Source: Clostridia bacterium (GTDB lineage Bacteria > Bacillota > Clostridia > Oscillospirales > Acutalibacteraceae). From it: a stretch of 64,000 bases of DNA. Below are positions 6,254 through 16,300 of the stretch, piece by piece. Positions within the stretch are counted from its first letter, which is position 1. Every line of letters begins with the position of its first letter. The translations under genes and the position numbers were made by a program. Location: the NCBI GenBank assembly GCA_017416765.1, contig JAFQBE010000033.1:1-64000 (forward strand). The letters are read 5' to 3'. Under the pieces are notes generated by a model. That model was not told the origin of the DNA, searched no databases, and saw nothing but the letters and a program-made list of their open reading frames with translations.

Positions 6254-9200
6254 TTGGCAGAAATTAAAAATATGGACGCTGTCGCGGCACTTGACGCAAT
6301 GGACGCTCATGTTGACGACTGGCGCGATGCCACAAAAGGCAAGCAGAGAGGTATTTTCTCGTTTGACGATGTTGTAAACGTCAAGCTCAAGACCCTCAAA
6401 AAGAGAATTTATACCGATATCGAATCCCTCCCCGCATGGAAGATGAAGGAATGCATCTACAAGGGTGTAGGCGATTACGAGTATCTTTACGATGAATGGA
6501 AGGAGCTCAACGTCGGCGACCGCTGGGGTAACAACGGCTGGAGTGCTTTCTTCAAAAATTCATTTGATATTCCCGAGCGTTTTGCAGGCAAGAAGGTTAC
6601 GCTGAATGTTTATTTCGGCGGCGACTCCCTGCTTTCACTCAACGGCGAACCCTACCAGGGCCTTGACCCGTTCCGCAACAGCGTTCTGCTTTCAAACAGC
6701 GCAGAAGCAGGCAAGCATTACGATGTTGATATCGAATCCTACTATGTATGGCATTCAAACGAATCCACAGTCAAAACTCTTTCATGTTCATTTATCGGTG
6801 TTGTTGACCCGGTTGTTGAAGAAGTTTACTGGGATTTCAAGGCTGTTTTCAACGCTCTTTTCATGCCTGTTCTTGACACAGGTCTTGCAGAGCTTATCCG
6901 CTCCGCACTTAAAGAAGCTTTCACACATGTTGACTTCGATAAGGAAGGCGACGAATTCAAGGCAGGTCTGCTTGCAGCACAGAAGGTGCTTAAAGACAGA
7001 GTTTACAACAACCCCAACTACAAGACTGAGGGTACACTTTCCCTTGTCGGTAACTCCCACCTTGATATCGTATTCATGTGGGCTTATAAAGAGTATGTCC
7101 GTAAGCTCGGCAGAACTCATGCAACAATGCTCCGCCTTATGGAACAGTACCCCGATTTCATTTTCTCACAGAGTACCGCACCTACATATATCGAAATGGA
7201 ACAGCGCTATCCTGAGCTTTACAAGCAGGTTCTCGAGCGTATAAAGGAAGGCAGATGGGAATACATCGGCGCAATGTGGGTTGAACCCGATTGTAACCTT
7301 GTTTCCGGTGAGTCCTTCACCCGTCAGCTTCTCCACGGTGTACGCTTTGCTGAAAAGAAATTCGGTATCACACCCAAAACCTGCTGGGTTCCCGATGTAT
7401 TCGGTAACGGCTACGCTATGCCTCAGATTCTTAAAAAGGCAGGCGTTGAATATTTCGTAACCCACAAAATGGGTATCTGGAACGATACCAACCCCTGGCA
7501 GTACAACACCTTCTGGTGGGAAGGTCCTGACGGCTCCAAGGTATTCTCAATCGTTCCTCCCACACACTTCATCGGCACAGTTGAGGCTGACTCACTCAAG
7601 ATGAACTGGAAGAAGTACACAGACAAGGCAACCATCGGCGAATCCATGTACTGCTACGGCTGGGGCGATGGCGGCGGCGGTGTTGACACCGAAATGCTCG
7701 AATATGTTAAGCGTTACAAGAGCTTCCCCGGTCTGCCTGAAACCAAGGTCAGCAAGATTGAAGATTCACTTGCCCGTATGAAGGCTAAGGCAACCGCAAC
7801 AAACATTCCCACATGGAAAGATGAGCTTTACCTTGAAGAACACAGAGGTGTTCACACAACAAAGGCTCTGCTCAAAAAGCTCAACAGATACAGCGAAAAT
7901 CTCTACCGTCAGGCAGAAATTTTTGCATCAATCGCAATGCAGAAGGGCTACAAGTATCCGCTTGAAAAGCTCAACGAAGGCTGGCAGATGATACTTACAA
8001 ACCAATTCCACGATTCTCTGCCCGGCTCGCATATTACAGAAGTTTTCGGCGACCTTTGCGCAATTTATGATGATATTATCAAAATCGGTGAAAGCGTTCG
8101 TGACGAAGCTCTCAACATAATCGCAGGTAATATCAGCGGCGAAGCTAAATACGGCAAGCCCTTTGCTCTGTTCAACTCCCTCGGCACAGCTGCAACATCA
8201 AAGGTTGAGCTTCCCTACAAGGATGTTGAAATCTACGATGCAGACGGCAACAAGGTTCCCACTCAGGCTTATACAAAGCTTGACGGCACAAAGGTACTTG
8301 TATTCGTTGCAAAGGATGTTCCCGCAGTAGGCTACAAGGTTTACTACACCAAGGAAGGCGCTGTTGCTCAAGCTAAGGCAGTTGATTGCGCAGATGTAGA
8401 AAACGCTAACTTCAGCCTGAAGTTTGACGCAACTGCAGAGCTTGTTTCAATTTTTGATAAGAAAAACAACCGCGAAGTTCTTGAAGGCAAGGGTAACGTA
8501 TTCCGCATTTATGAAGACCTTCCCGGCAAGTACGATGCATGGGATATCGTTGCAACCTATACTGACCGTCAGTTTGATACAGAGGCAGGCAAGGTTGAAA
8601 GCGTAGCAGTAGGCGATGTATTCGCTTGCGTCACAATCACAAAGAACATTCTCAAGTCAACTCTCAAGCAGAACATTATGATTTATAATGAGCTTGACAG
8701 AATTGATTTCGATACATTCATCAGCTGGCACGAGCAGGAGAAGCTCCTCAAGGTCGGCTTCGATGTAGATATCAAGGCACAGAAGTTTACCCGCGATATA
8801 GCATACGCAACAATCGAATCCTCCAACTACCGCCACAATCCCTATGACAAGGCTAAGTTTGAGGTTTCTGCACACAACTTCATTGATATGTCTGAGGACG
8901 GCTACGGTCTTACAATCCTTAACGATTGCAAGTACGGCTACGAAGTAAACGAGCAGAGAATGATTATCACTCTCCTCAAAGCTCCGATGAACCCTGACCC
9001 CGCATCAGACAGAGGCGACCACTACTTCACATATTCCCTCTATCCGCACGCAGGCGGCTGGAAGGATGCCGAAACACTTGTACGCGGTCTTGAATTCAAT
9101 AACCCGATGCTTCCCGTTGAAATTGCAGCAGATGCAAAGGGCGAAACAGAAGCTTCCTTCATCAATGTTGACGGTAAGAATGTAACTCTTGAAGCAGTCA

Positions 9201-9418
9201 AGAAGTGCGAAGATGAAGACGCATACATCATCCGTTTCGTTGAAAAGAGCGGCAGAAGAACTGCAGTTAATGTTGAATTCTTCGCTGAAATTGCAGAAGT
9301 TACCGAGTGTAACCTTCTCGAACGCGAAGATGTTGCGGCAGATATCGCAACAGGCAAAACCATGAGCTTTGAAATTAACCCGTTTGAAATCAAGTGCTAC
9401 AAGGTTAAGGTAAAATAA
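6254..9418 (+). CDS. GH38 alpha-mannosidase (canonical active site)
   Basis: 1054 residues. GH38 retaining, zinc-dependent alpha-mannosidase of the cytosolic (Man2C1-like) type, which trims alpha-mannosides from N-glycan-like substrates. The zinc motif GNSHLD (His269, Asp271) and nucleophile motif WVPDVFGNGY (Asp381) are intact, followed by the glycine-rich GWGDGGGG segment. The C-terminal half is beta-sandwich. No signal peptide is seen, so it should act on imported oligosaccharides. The start is TTG at 6254, served by AAAGGA at 6239-6245; the next ATG (6272) is less well placed. It is monocistronic, with its own promoter and terminator. It differs from the left-hand GH38 protein, whose nucleophile position is Phe. 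Confidence 0.95.
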   Translation: MAEIKNMDAVAALDAMDAHVDDWRDATKGKQRGIFSFDDVVNVKLKTLKKRIYTDIESLPAWKMKECIYKGVGDYEYLYDEWKELNVGDRWGNNGWSAFFKNSFDIPERFAGKKVTLNVYFGGDSLLSLNGEPYQGLDPFRNSVLLSNSAEAGKHYDVDIESYYVWHSNESTVKTLSCSFIGVVDPVVEEVYWDFKAVFNALFMPVLDTGLAELIRSALKEAFTHVDFDKEGDEFKAGLLAAQKVLKDRVYNNPNYKTEGTLSLVGNSHLDIVFMWAYKEYVRKLGRTHATMLRLMEQYPDFIFSQSTAPTYIEMEQRYPELYKQVLERIKEGRWEYIGAMWVEPDCNLVSGESFTRQLLHGVRFAEKKFGITPKTCWVPDVFGNGYAMPQILKKAGVEYFVTHKMGIWNDTNPWQYNTFWWEGPDGSKVFSIVPPTHFIGTVEADSLKMNWKKYTDKATIGESMYCYGWGDGGGGVDTEMLEYVKRYKSFPGLPETKVSKIEDSLARMKAKATATNIPTWKDELYLEEHRGVHTTKALLKKLNRYSENLYRQAEIFASIAMQKGYKYPLEKLNEGWQMILTNQFHDSLPGSHITEVFGDLCAIYDDIIKIGESVRDEALNIIAGNISGEAKYGKPFALFNSLGTAATSKVELPYKDVEIYDADGNKVPTQAYTKLDGTKVLVFVAKDVPAVGYKVYYTKEGAVAQAKAVDCADVENANFSLKFDATAELVSIFDKKNNREVLEGKGNVFRIYEDLPGKYDAWDIVATYTDRQFDTEAGKVESVAVGDVFACVTITKNILKSTLKQNIMIYNELDRIDFDTFISWHEQEKLLKVGFDVDIKAQKFTRDIAYATIESSNYRHNPYDKAKFEVSAHNFIDMSEDGYGLTILNDCKYGYEVNEQRMIITLLKAPMNPDPASDRGDHYFTYSLYPHAGGWKDAETLVRGLEFNNPMLPVEIAADAKGETEASFINVDGKNVTLEAVKKCEDEDAYIIRFVEKSGRRTAVNVEFFAEIAEVTECNLLEREDVAADIATGKTMSFEINPFEIKCYKVKVK

Positions 9419-9433
9419 TTAAACTTTAAATTC

Positions 9434-9470
9434 AAAAGCAGCATTCCGAAAGGTCTGCTGCTTTTGTTCT
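9434..9470 (+). terminator. Intrinsic terminator after GH38
   Basis: AAAAGCAGCA (9434-9443) pairs perfectly with TGCTGCTTTT (9456-9465), followed by GTTCT. It ends the alpha-mannosidase transcript. Confidence 0.8.
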
Positions 9471-9480
9471 TATATTGCTA

Positions 9481-9510
9481 TTGCAATTATTCCGCGTTGT
9501 GTGGTAAACT
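9481..9510 (+). promoter_or_regulatory. Probable promoter of epimerase-ribokinase operon
   Basis: TTGCAA (9481-9486) and TAAACT (9505-9510) are separated by 18 bp, directly after the terminator of the preceding gene and 40 bp before the epimerase start. Confidence 0.4.
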
Positions 9511-9549
9511 GTAGAAGTAATATTTAATAAATTCAAGGATAGTGTTTTT

Positions 9550-10212
9550 ATGGCTAAACTGCTTTCGGCTTCGCTTATGTGTGCCGACCTTTTAAATCTG
9601 CGAGAAGCTGTTTCACAGCTTGAAAAGGCGGGTATCGACCTGCTGCATATGGATATTATGGACGGCTGCTTTGTGCCGAATATCACCCTGGGTTTCGACC
9701 TTATAAATGCGGTCAAATCAATTACCGATATTCCTCTTGATGTTCATATGATGGTAAACGACCCCGGCAGATTTATTGATTATTTAAAGCTTGATAAAAA
9801 TGATTATATCTGCATACACTACGAATCGGATAATCATGCACAGCGCACGCTTGCAAAAATCCGCGATAAGGGAATCAGGGCAGGTGTTGCGCTCAACCCG
9901 CAGACACCTGTGAATGCGCTTGAATACCTGACCGATTATATTGATATGGCGCTTGTTATGACCGTAAGTCCCGGCTTTGCAGGGCAGAAGCTGTTTGCAG
10001 GCGCTGAACGCAAGGTGAGGCAAACGCGTGAATTCCTGAACAGTTCCGGCAACGAAAATATACTGATTGAAGTTGACGGTAATATCAGCCCCGAAAACGG
10101 CGCGAAATTAAGCCGTTGCGGTGCAGATGTATTCGTGCTTGGTACAAGCAGTTTGTTTGTAAAGGACAAGGATATGAAGCAGGCTGCTCAAGCTTTCAGA
10201 GCGGTGCTTTAA
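9550..10212 (+). CDS. Ribulose-phosphate 3-epimerase family protein
   Basis: 220 residues, the usual family length. It carries the TIM-barrel signatures HMDIMDGCFVPN (catalytic Asp and metal His), DVHMMV, MTVSPGFAGQK and EVDGNI; the last is EVDGG(I/V) in most relatives, and the catalytic Asp is kept. The family interconverts ribulose-5-phosphate and xylulose-5-phosphate, but close members epimerise allulose-6-phosphate or other ketose phosphates. Pairing with a ribokinase-type sugar kinase 12 bp downstream makes a dedicated sugar route as likely as a housekeeping pentose-phosphate role. AAGGAT precedes the ATG at a slightly long distance. Confidence 0.85.
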   Translation: MAKLLSASLMCADLLNLREAVSQLEKAGIDLLHMDIMDGCFVPNITLGFDLINAVKSITDIPLDVHMMVNDPGRFIDYLKLDKNDYICIHYESDNHAQRTLAKIRDKGIRAGVALNPQTPVNALEYLTDYIDMALVMTVSPGFAGQKLFAGAERKVRQTREFLNSSGNENILIEVDGNISPENGAKLSRCGADVFVLGTSSLFVKDKDMKQAAQAFRAVL

Positions 10213-10224
10213 CGGAGGATTTTT

Positions 10225-11133
10225 ATGTACAGCAATATTCGTGCTGCAGTTGCAGGCAGCATAAATATGGATATTATTCTGAATATGCAGCGTGTTCCCG
10301 ATGTCGGTGAAAATGTGCTTGGCACTTCCTACGGCTACGCTTGCGGCGGTAAAGGTGCAAACCAGGCTGTCGGGCTCGCACGCCTTGGCGCAAAAACAAA
10401 ATTGATAGGCAAGGTTGCCGCCGATGCAAACGGTGAAAAGCTGCTTGTGAATTTAAGAAAGAATAATATTGACATATCCGATATATCAACCGAAGGTACA
10501 CAGTCGGGCATGGCAGCAATTATTATTGACGGCGAGGGTAAAAATCGCATTGTTGTTTATGAGGGCGCAAATGCAGAGATAATTCCCGCCCAAGCGGCAG
10601 AATGCATTGATGAAAATATTGACCTTCTGCTTGTTCAGTTTGAAACCAAAGAAGAAGTTGTAATTGAATGTGTAAATCGGGCAATTTCAAAGGGAATCAC
10701 AACCGTAATAGATTGCGGACCGGCAAAGCAGTTCAGCCTTGAAAAAATGCAGGGTGCAACAATTCTTTCGCCAAATGAAAGCGAAACTAAGGCTCTTACA
10801 GGTATTTCACCCGATGACGATGTAAGCATACGCAAAGCGTCAGAGGTGCTTTTTGAAAGAAGTAAGGCAAGGTATATTGTGCTAAAGCTCGGCTCACGCG
10901 GCTGTTCGGTTTTTGACGGCGAAAATCTGCGCATAATGCCTGCGTATGAGAGTAAGGTTGTGGATACCACTGCCGCAGGTGACTGTTTTACAGCAGCAAT
11001 GGCTCTTGAGTTTTTGCGCAGCGGCGATATCTATGCCGCATGCGATATGGGCAATAAAGCCGGCAGTATAGCCGTCAGCCGTATGGGCGCAGAAAGCTCC
11101 ATGCCCACAGCGAAGGAGCTTATTGATTTTTGA
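10225..11133 (+). CDS. rbsK: Ribokinase-like PfkB-family sugar kinase
   Basis: 302 residues, typical for ribokinase. It has the N-terminal signature GSINMD, then GGKGANQAVGLARLG, and the C-terminal PfkB signature DTTAAGDCF (anion hole and catalytic Asp). It should phosphorylate ribose or a related sugar with ATP in the cytoplasm. The RBS GGAGG lies 7 bp before the ATG. It is translationally close to the epimerase gene, giving a kinase-epimerase pair feeding the pentose-phosphate pathway. No ribose transporter genes adjoin, so the exact substrate is open. Confidence 0.85.
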   Translation: MYSNIRAAVAGSINMDIILNMQRVPDVGENVLGTSYGYACGGKGANQAVGLARLGAKTKLIGKVAADANGEKLLVNLRKNNIDISDISTEGTQSGMAAIIIDGEGKNRIVVYEGANAEIIPAQAAECIDENIDLLLVQFETKEEVVIECVNRAISKGITTVIDCGPAKQFSLEKMQGATILSPNESETKALTGISPDDDVSIRKASEVLFERSKARYIVLKLGSRGCSVFDGENLRIMPAYESKVVDTTAAGDCFTAAMALEFLRSGDIYAACDMGNKAGSIAVSRMGAESSMPTAKELIDF

Positions 11134-11152
11134 AATCAACATTGATAAACAA

Positions 11153-11184
11153 TGAGGCTTGTGCAAATCTTTGCACAAGCCTCA
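11153..11184. terminator. Bidirectional terminator between convergent genes
   Basis: TGAGGCTTGTGCAAA and TTTGCACAAGCCTCA form a perfect 15-bp stem between the rightward kinase and the leftward MFS gene; T-rich sequence follows on the plus strand. Confidence 0.75.
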
Positions 11185-11193
11185 TACTTTTGT

Positions 11194-12612
11194 TTATTCT
11201 TTTTGGGTATCTATTTCGTCGAGCTTTACGCCCTTTGTTTCTTTTGCTTTGAGGAGTAAGATAATGATACCGAGAATCATGCCGGGCACAACAGTTGCAA
11301 AGCAAATCATGCCTATTGCTGCATCGCCGAGAATGTTGGAAAGTATCATAACGGTGAGCATTGAAATTGCATAAATAACGCCTGTGATAATCGGCGCAAC
11401 CGTTACAACGGAAACTCGTATACCTGTGGGTACAGATTCGGAACACATGAGCTGTATCATATCACCCGTTGCCCAGTAGCTGCCTACTGCTGCACCGCAG
11501 AAGAAGCCGACAAGGTATTCGTTCCATGCTGAACGCGAGCCGAAGTAGAACAGAAGGTATGTAACGAGCATAATGCTGCTCATAACTATTACGGCAGCTT
11601 TTCTGCCGAATTTGTCGGCAATAAAGCCGGTGATAAACTGGAAAACGGCACTGCCGAGGCTGAACAGCATGAGCGCTTTTGAAACTGAACCTACAGCAAG
11701 GATAAGTGCCTGCTCAAGCTCTACACCGTTTGCAAGGTGCTGCTGTGCAAAGCCGTAGTTCATTATTGTTTCGTAATACTGGGTGATGAGCATACCGAAC
11801 ATTAAAAATCCGCCGGCTACCATAATAAAGAGCAGCTGCTTGTTTTTAAAGCAGAATTTTACTGCGTTTACAAGACCGCCCTGTGAGCCGTCATCCTTGG
11901 GCTTTGCATCAAAGTCAGGGTCTGTAAGCTGTCTGATGCGGTTCTTGACAAACACATCGGATTCTCTGATGCAGAATATCGCAAGTACCGCCGATACAAC
12001 TGCGATAATTGAAGGAATTGCGTAAACATAGCGCCAGCCTGCAAGGTCGGTTTCTGTAATGAATGCGTTTCTTAAAACGGGGATAAGGAATATTGCAAGC
12101 GTTGCAATAGCCTTGACTGCGGAATAAATTTTAGCTCTGTGCTTTGCGGGGGCGCACTCCTGAATATATACCGCCTGCATATCGTGCGGAATAAAGAACG
12201 CGATAACAAAAGCGCCTATGCAGTATACGGGAATATTTGTTGCAACGGAAATGAACAGCAGACCTAAGCCCATACCGAGGGTGTTTATTATAAGGAAGGG
12301 GCGTCTGCCGTATTTGTCGGACAGCGGCTTATAAATAAAAGCCAGTACGGAGCCGATGCTTGTAAGCGTTGAAATTGTAGCCATACGGGCAACCGCTACA
12401 TCGCCGCCGAAAACGGGCGCAAATATCTGCGAAGCGATAACAGTCTGCATCTGCACACCGATTTGCGAGGCAATTTCATCCGCCATGTAAATTACCGAAA
12501 TAATAAAAATGAAGTAAGCCAGGTAACCTTTTCTGTTGGGCTTGTTGAGCTGTTTTTGCAGGCGGGCAAGCTCTTTCTGCTTTTTTTCGTCTGAAGTTTT
12601 TACCACAGTCAT
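11194..12612 (-). CDS. Major facilitator superfamily transporter
   Basis: 472 residues with 12 predicted membrane helices and a central cytoplasmic loop (about residues 215-250). MFS motif A is present twice: DKYGRRP after helix 2 and DKFGRKA after helix 8, at the expected half-repeat spacing. The general build resembles sugar/organic-anion porters. GGAG is only 1-2 bp from the first ATG; a GTG two codons later (12606) is better spaced (7 bp), so that may be the true start. It is a single gene between a shared terminator and the GPH transporter gene; the substrate is unknown, with sugar import plausible from context. Confidence 0.85.
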   Translation of the reverse strand: MTVVKTSDEKKQKELARLQKQLNKPNRKGYLAYFIFIISVIYMADEIASQIGVQMQTVIASQIFAPVFGGDVAVARMATISTLTSIGSVLAFIYKPLSDKYGRRPFLIINTLGMGLGLLFISVATNIPVYCIGAFVIAFFIPHDMQAVYIQECAPAKHRAKIYSAVKAIATLAIFLIPVLRNAFITETDLAGWRYVYAIPSIIAVVSAVLAIFCIRESDVFVKNRIRQLTDPDFDAKPKDDGSQGGLVNAVKFCFKNKQLLFIMVAGGFLMFGMLITQYYETIMNYGFAQQHLANGVELEQALILAVGSVSKALMLFSLGSAVFQFITGFIADKFGRKAAVIVMSSIMLVTYLLFYFGSRSAWNEYLVGFFCGAAVGSYWATGDMIQLMCSESVPTGIRVSVVTVAPIITGVIYAISMLTVMILSNILGDAAIGMICFATVVPGMILGIIILLLKAKETKGVKLDEIDTQKE

Positions 12613-12677
12613 TCTCCTAACATATTGTTATAAAAGAAATATAACACAGCTTTCAGTAAAAGTAAATATGCTTATGT

Positions 12678-14162
12678 TCAGTTATCTTTGAATTCCTCGA
12701 CATAACCCATTACATTTTCCTGCCTGCGTTTTGCAAGCTCTTCATACATAAGCTCGCGCTTTTGCTTGGTTATGGGCCAGAGGAATTTGGGAACAATGCG
12801 CAGTATGCCCGTGAGTGTGGGTACTATAGTGCAGAGTGCAAATTCCCAGAATTTTGTGCGGTCATTCTGTGTGCCTATTTCAAGGCCCTGAACATAGCCG
12901 ATTTTTTTCATGATGATGCTTGTTACCGAGCCTAAAAGTGCGCTCTGCATTTTAAGTATAAGTCCCTTTGCAACACCGGTTGTAGCCTCCATGCGGTATC
13001 CGTTTTTCCATTCGCAGTAGTCCATGGCTTCGTTCCACAGGTCAGCGTTGATAACCTTTGAAATGCCCCATGACCATTTTATAAACCATTCCTTTAAACC
13101 GAAGGCAATGCACATGGGTACTGTCTGGTAGAACATGGTTTTCTTTTTCGTCATACCGAAAAGGAAAAGTGCTGTCATAATAACGCTGTTGTAAACATCG
13201 TTGAATATCCACAGCGATTTTGAAGAAAAGCGTTTTCTTAACGGCTTGACAAAAGCGTAGCTTATACTGCCGTTCATGGAGGAGGGAATGTTGAGAATGG
13301 TAATCAGCGAATAGCTGCCTAAAACGTCGATAAAGTAGTTTGTTTCGCTCTTGCTTATCGAGAAGTTGCCGAGGAATTCGGAAAGGCACATAAGCAGAAC
13401 AGGGTAGTTGGAGAATATAGCTTTCATACCCTCTTTAATGCTGGGTTTTTCAATGGATTGCGGAACACGCTCTTTTGATTGCATAAAGAACCAGAAGGTG
13501 CAAAGCGAAGAGATAAGTGCTGTGCCGCCGCCCATTACCATGAAGACGGAGCTTAATTTCCAGCTTACGACCTTTTTGTTTACAAGGTCAATAAGCACGC
13601 CCATTATGTAGCGCGGCAGGTCTTCGCCCATGTAACCCGTAAGCAGTTCAGCAAGGGTAATCAGCCTTATTCGTTCCGCGGGGTTAGGGGTAATTGTGGA
13701 CATATAGCCGCTTTTTGCAACGTTTGTGAATGTGCCTGCGGTTTCATTGACTATCATAAAAAAGTAGTAGTAAATCAGCTTTGGCAGGTAAGTGCCATTG
13801 GTTGCGGGGAAGAAAAGCGGTATCAGCCATGTGAAAATGCTCATTATGGTCAGCGGAAGCTGCATACCGATAAGGTAGGGACGGAATTTGCCTATGCGTG
13901 TGCGCGTACTGTCTACAATAACTGAAATAAAGGTATCGTTAACAATATCCCACGCGGTGGTGGCAAGGTTCATTACCGCGTTTACGGTAAAGTCAATATT
14001 TACAACGTCCCAGATATAACGCTCGGAAAAACTGTTGATGTTAAAAGAGTTTGACCAGTCGTTAAAAAGGTAGGATGCGGTTTCTTTAACGCCGACATAG
14101 TTCCTGCCTTTGTAGTAGGAAACTTCGCCGTTTTCTTTTGTTTTTACATTTTGTTCAGTCAC
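12678..14162 (-). CDS. GPH-family (MFS_2) glycoside/cation symporter
   Basis: 494 residues, 12 predicted helices. The family hallmark is clear near residue 80: TAWDIVNDTFISVIVDSTRT followed by GKFRPYL, equivalent to WDAxND...DRTRTRWGKFRPYL of melibiose/xyloside symporters. It starts at GTG 14162 with AAGGAGG 7 bp upstream. It is the last gene of a three-gene leftward operon behind a Big2-containing exported protein and a zinc-ribbon membrane protein. It probably imports a di- or oligosaccharide with Na+ or H+. The C-terminal tail is charged (EELAKRRQENVM). Confidence 0.85.
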   Translation of the reverse strand: MTEQNVKTKENGEVSYYKGRNYVGVKETASYLFNDWSNSFNINSFSERYIWDVVNIDFTVNAVMNLATTAWDIVNDTFISVIVDSTRTRIGKFRPYLIGMQLPLTIMSIFTWLIPLFFPATNGTYLPKLIYYYFFMIVNETAGTFTNVAKSGYMSTITPNPAERIRLITLAELLTGYMGEDLPRYIMGVLIDLVNKKVVSWKLSSVFMVMGGGTALISSLCTFWFFMQSKERVPQSIEKPSIKEGMKAIFSNYPVLLMCLSEFLGNFSISKSETNYFIDVLGSYSLITILNIPSSMNGSISYAFVKPLRKRFSSKSLWIFNDVYNSVIMTALFLFGMTKKKTMFYQTVPMCIAFGLKEWFIKWSWGISKVINADLWNEAMDYCEWKNGYRMEATTGVAKGLILKMQSALLGSVTSIIMKKIGYVQGLEIGTQNDRTKFWEFALCTIVPTLTGILRIVPKFLWPITKQKRELMYEELAKRRQENVMGYVEEFKDN

Positions 14163-14174
14163 TTTGCCGCCTCC

Positions 14175-15293
14175 TTAACCGTTGGGATTTTTATCGTCAT
14201 TAATAATTACAGTACATTCGTCGGTAAATTCTTCACCGAGGTATTCAAGTGTTACCTTAATTGTAACGGGTGTGCATGAAGCTTTAATTCCCTTCACATA
14301 ACCCATTTCGTCAACGGTTGCAACAGCAGTATCGGAGGAAGTGAAGGTGACCTTATAATCGCTGTCATTTTCAATCACCGCATTTACCGTTAAAGCGGCT
14401 TCCTTGCCGGGTGCAACGGTAACGGAAGTTTCTGCAAAGCTTATTCCTGCATAGCGGTATTCATATCTTTCGTTGACCTTGTATTCAAAATCAATTTTTT
14501 TGCTGCCGAAAATTTCAAGCTCATTCGTGAAAGAAACATCGGCAGAAACCGAATAAATCTTTTCAAAATTTATGTACTGTATTTCATCGGTCAGTCTGTT
14601 GACTTTTGCATAGATGTTAAGCGATGCAACATTTATTTCACAGCTTTGTATTTTGCAGTTTTTTGCAATATCTGCTTTGAAGTTTTCTGCAACCTGCTGC
14701 TTTTGTTCAAGTGAAAAAAGCTCAGCAACAGCAGGAGTATTTTTAACGCTTAAAGTTATAAAATAAAAATCCGCGTCAATCAGTTCACCAGTGTCTGTGT
14801 TGTATACGGGGTTACCGTTTTCATCGGCTTCACCAACGGAAAAACGGCTTTCGATTATATCCGCGGCAGATAAATCAACAGCGGGCATTGAGCTGTAAAT
14901 TCTGCCGAATTCGCCCTTGATATCTTCGGGATAATAGCCGTCCACAGCGCCCATCATTTTGTTCTTTGCGTAAACAAGTAAGGCGTTGTCCGTTTCGCCC
15001 GAATTGACAATAACTGATGAATTGTCAACAGAAACATCGGTGTAAATATCGGCTTTTATGAATTTGTTTTCTGTTGTTTTTTCGGTCAGCTTTTTCAGGT
15101 AATCAAGCAGTACTGCCGTATCGCCAGAAAGCTCGGTTTTGCTTTGTGTTTCGTATTCTGTGTCGGTGGTGTTGCCTGCATCAATATTATGTACCGTAAT
15201 TACAAGCACAGCCATACAGGCAAGCGTTGCAAGCAGGCTGCAAAGCCCGAAGAGAATAAAACGGAAATTTCTGCCCGTTTGTTTTTTATGCAT
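14175..15293 (-). CDS. Membrane-anchored extracellular protein with C-terminal Big2-like domain
   Basis: 372 residues from ATG 15293. A short basic N-terminus (MHKKQTGRNFR) precedes one membrane helix (residues about 10-32), then a large outside region. The last 85 residues resemble a bacterial Ig-like (Big2) domain, with SVTVAPGKEAALTV and SSDTAVATVDEMGYVKG. The start overlaps the preceding gene by 8 bp with GGTGAG as RBS; a longer frame to 15401 would overlap by over 100 bp and lacks support. The middle region shows no recognised domain. Context suggests a surface factor tied to the sugar symporter. Confidence 0.7.
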   Translation of the reverse strand: MHKKQTGRNFRFILFGLCSLLATLACMAVLVITVHNIDAGNTTDTEYETQSKTELSGDTAVLLDYLKKLTEKTTENKFIKADIYTDVSVDNSSVIVNSGETDNALLVYAKNKMMGAVDGYYPEDIKGEFGRIYSSMPAVDLSAADIIESRFSVGEADENGNPVYNTDTGELIDADFYFITLSVKNTPAVAELFSLEQKQQVAENFKADIAKNCKIQSCEINVASLNIYAKVNRLTDEIQYINFEKIYSVSADVSFTNELEIFGSKKIDFEYKVNERYEYRYAGISFAETSVTVAPGKEAALTVNAVIENDSDYKVTFTSSDTAVATVDEMGYVKGIKASCTPVTIKVTLEYLGEEFTDECTVIINDDKNPNG

Positions 15294-16155
15294 TCTGCTC
15301 ACCGCCTCTCGCTTTGTCGGCAAGGCTTTTGCTTTCTGCTTCTGCTTCAAGTCGCTTTGCCTTTTCCTCTTCTGTTTCAAAAACAGGCAGCGGCAGGTCA
15401 TCGAGCGAAACCTCGCCCGCCTTTACTTTTTTGCGCAGCTCAACACGCTGAATATCAACCTGCTTTATATCGGGCTTGATATCTTTTTTTATTACCATAT
15501 AATTAAGTGCAAAAATTACAGCAAAAATTGCAGCACAAAAAATTGTGCCTATGCCGGGCTGCGCCTGAATGAATGTGTCGACTGCAATGCCGGGTGCAAC
15601 AAAGCTCATTACTGCAGCGGCAACACTTAAAGCCATGCCTGCCAGAGAAAATCCGCACATTATCTTTGCAGTTTTTCTGATGTTTATAAATGATAAAAGC
15701 AGTGCGAGGAATACGCCGAGACCCATTAAAAAAATCAGCACAAACAGCGCACACAAAACAAGCATAGCCGTAAAAACTTCGGGCATATAATCTTTAAGGT
15801 TGAGCAAAGCCAGAAGCTCGCCGCCTGTAACAGCCTGATAAACGCCCCATGCACCGAGTGTGAATTTTGCTTCAAACAGCGGTAACGAAGCGGTAAAGCT
15901 GATAAACGGAATAAAAATTATACCTATTGCGGCAACCATTGCAACTATTCGCATAATCTGAATTGCGCCGCCTATAAACGCGCCCTTGAGCTTTGCCGTA
16001 AGTATACGGAACGAAGCAAATTCAAGCTCGCATGCTTTAGCGTCACGCGTAAGCAGAGTTTCCTGCTGGCTGTAGAATATGTTTACGCCGCAGTGTTTAC
16101 AGTTTGGCGATAAATCGAACCTGCCGATTTCACCGCCGCAGTTGGGACACTTCAT
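15286..16155 (-). CDS. Zinc-ribbon multi-helix membrane protein
   Basis: 289 residues. It opens with a zinc ribbon (CPNCGGE...CKHCG, residues 3-23), followed by five or so membrane helices between about 60 and 225. A charged tail rich in Glu/Lys with coiled-coil character ends the protein. The RBS AGGGGTG lies before the ATG. It is the first gene of an operon with the Big2 protein and GPH symporter, overlapping the next gene by 8 bp. No known family is recognised. It resembles other Clostridia proteins that join a cytoplasmic zinc ribbon to membrane helices. Confidence 0.7.
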   Translation of the reverse strand: MKCPNCGGEIGRFDLSPNCKHCGVNIFYSQQETLLTRDAKACELEFASFRILTAKLKGAFIGGAIQIMRIVAMVAAIGIIFIPFISFTASLPLFEAKFTLGAWGVYQAVTGGELLALLNLKDYMPEVFTAMLVLCALFVLIFLMGLGVFLALLLSFINIRKTAKIMCGFSLAGMALSVAAAVMSFVAPGIAVDTFIQAQPGIGTIFCAAIFAVIFALNYMVIKKDIKPDIKQVDIQRVELRKKVKAGEVSLDDLPLPVFETEEEKAKRLEAEAESKSLADKARGGEQNA

Positions 16156-16300
16156 ATTTTCACCCCTGAATACTGTTATATAAATTCATTGTATCATAGG
16201 TTTATTATTATTGCAACGAAATATAAATTGACAAAATTAAAATTTACACAGTGTTTTTTGGGCTAAATTTAAATTTTCATGAAAATCTTTCAATAAATTA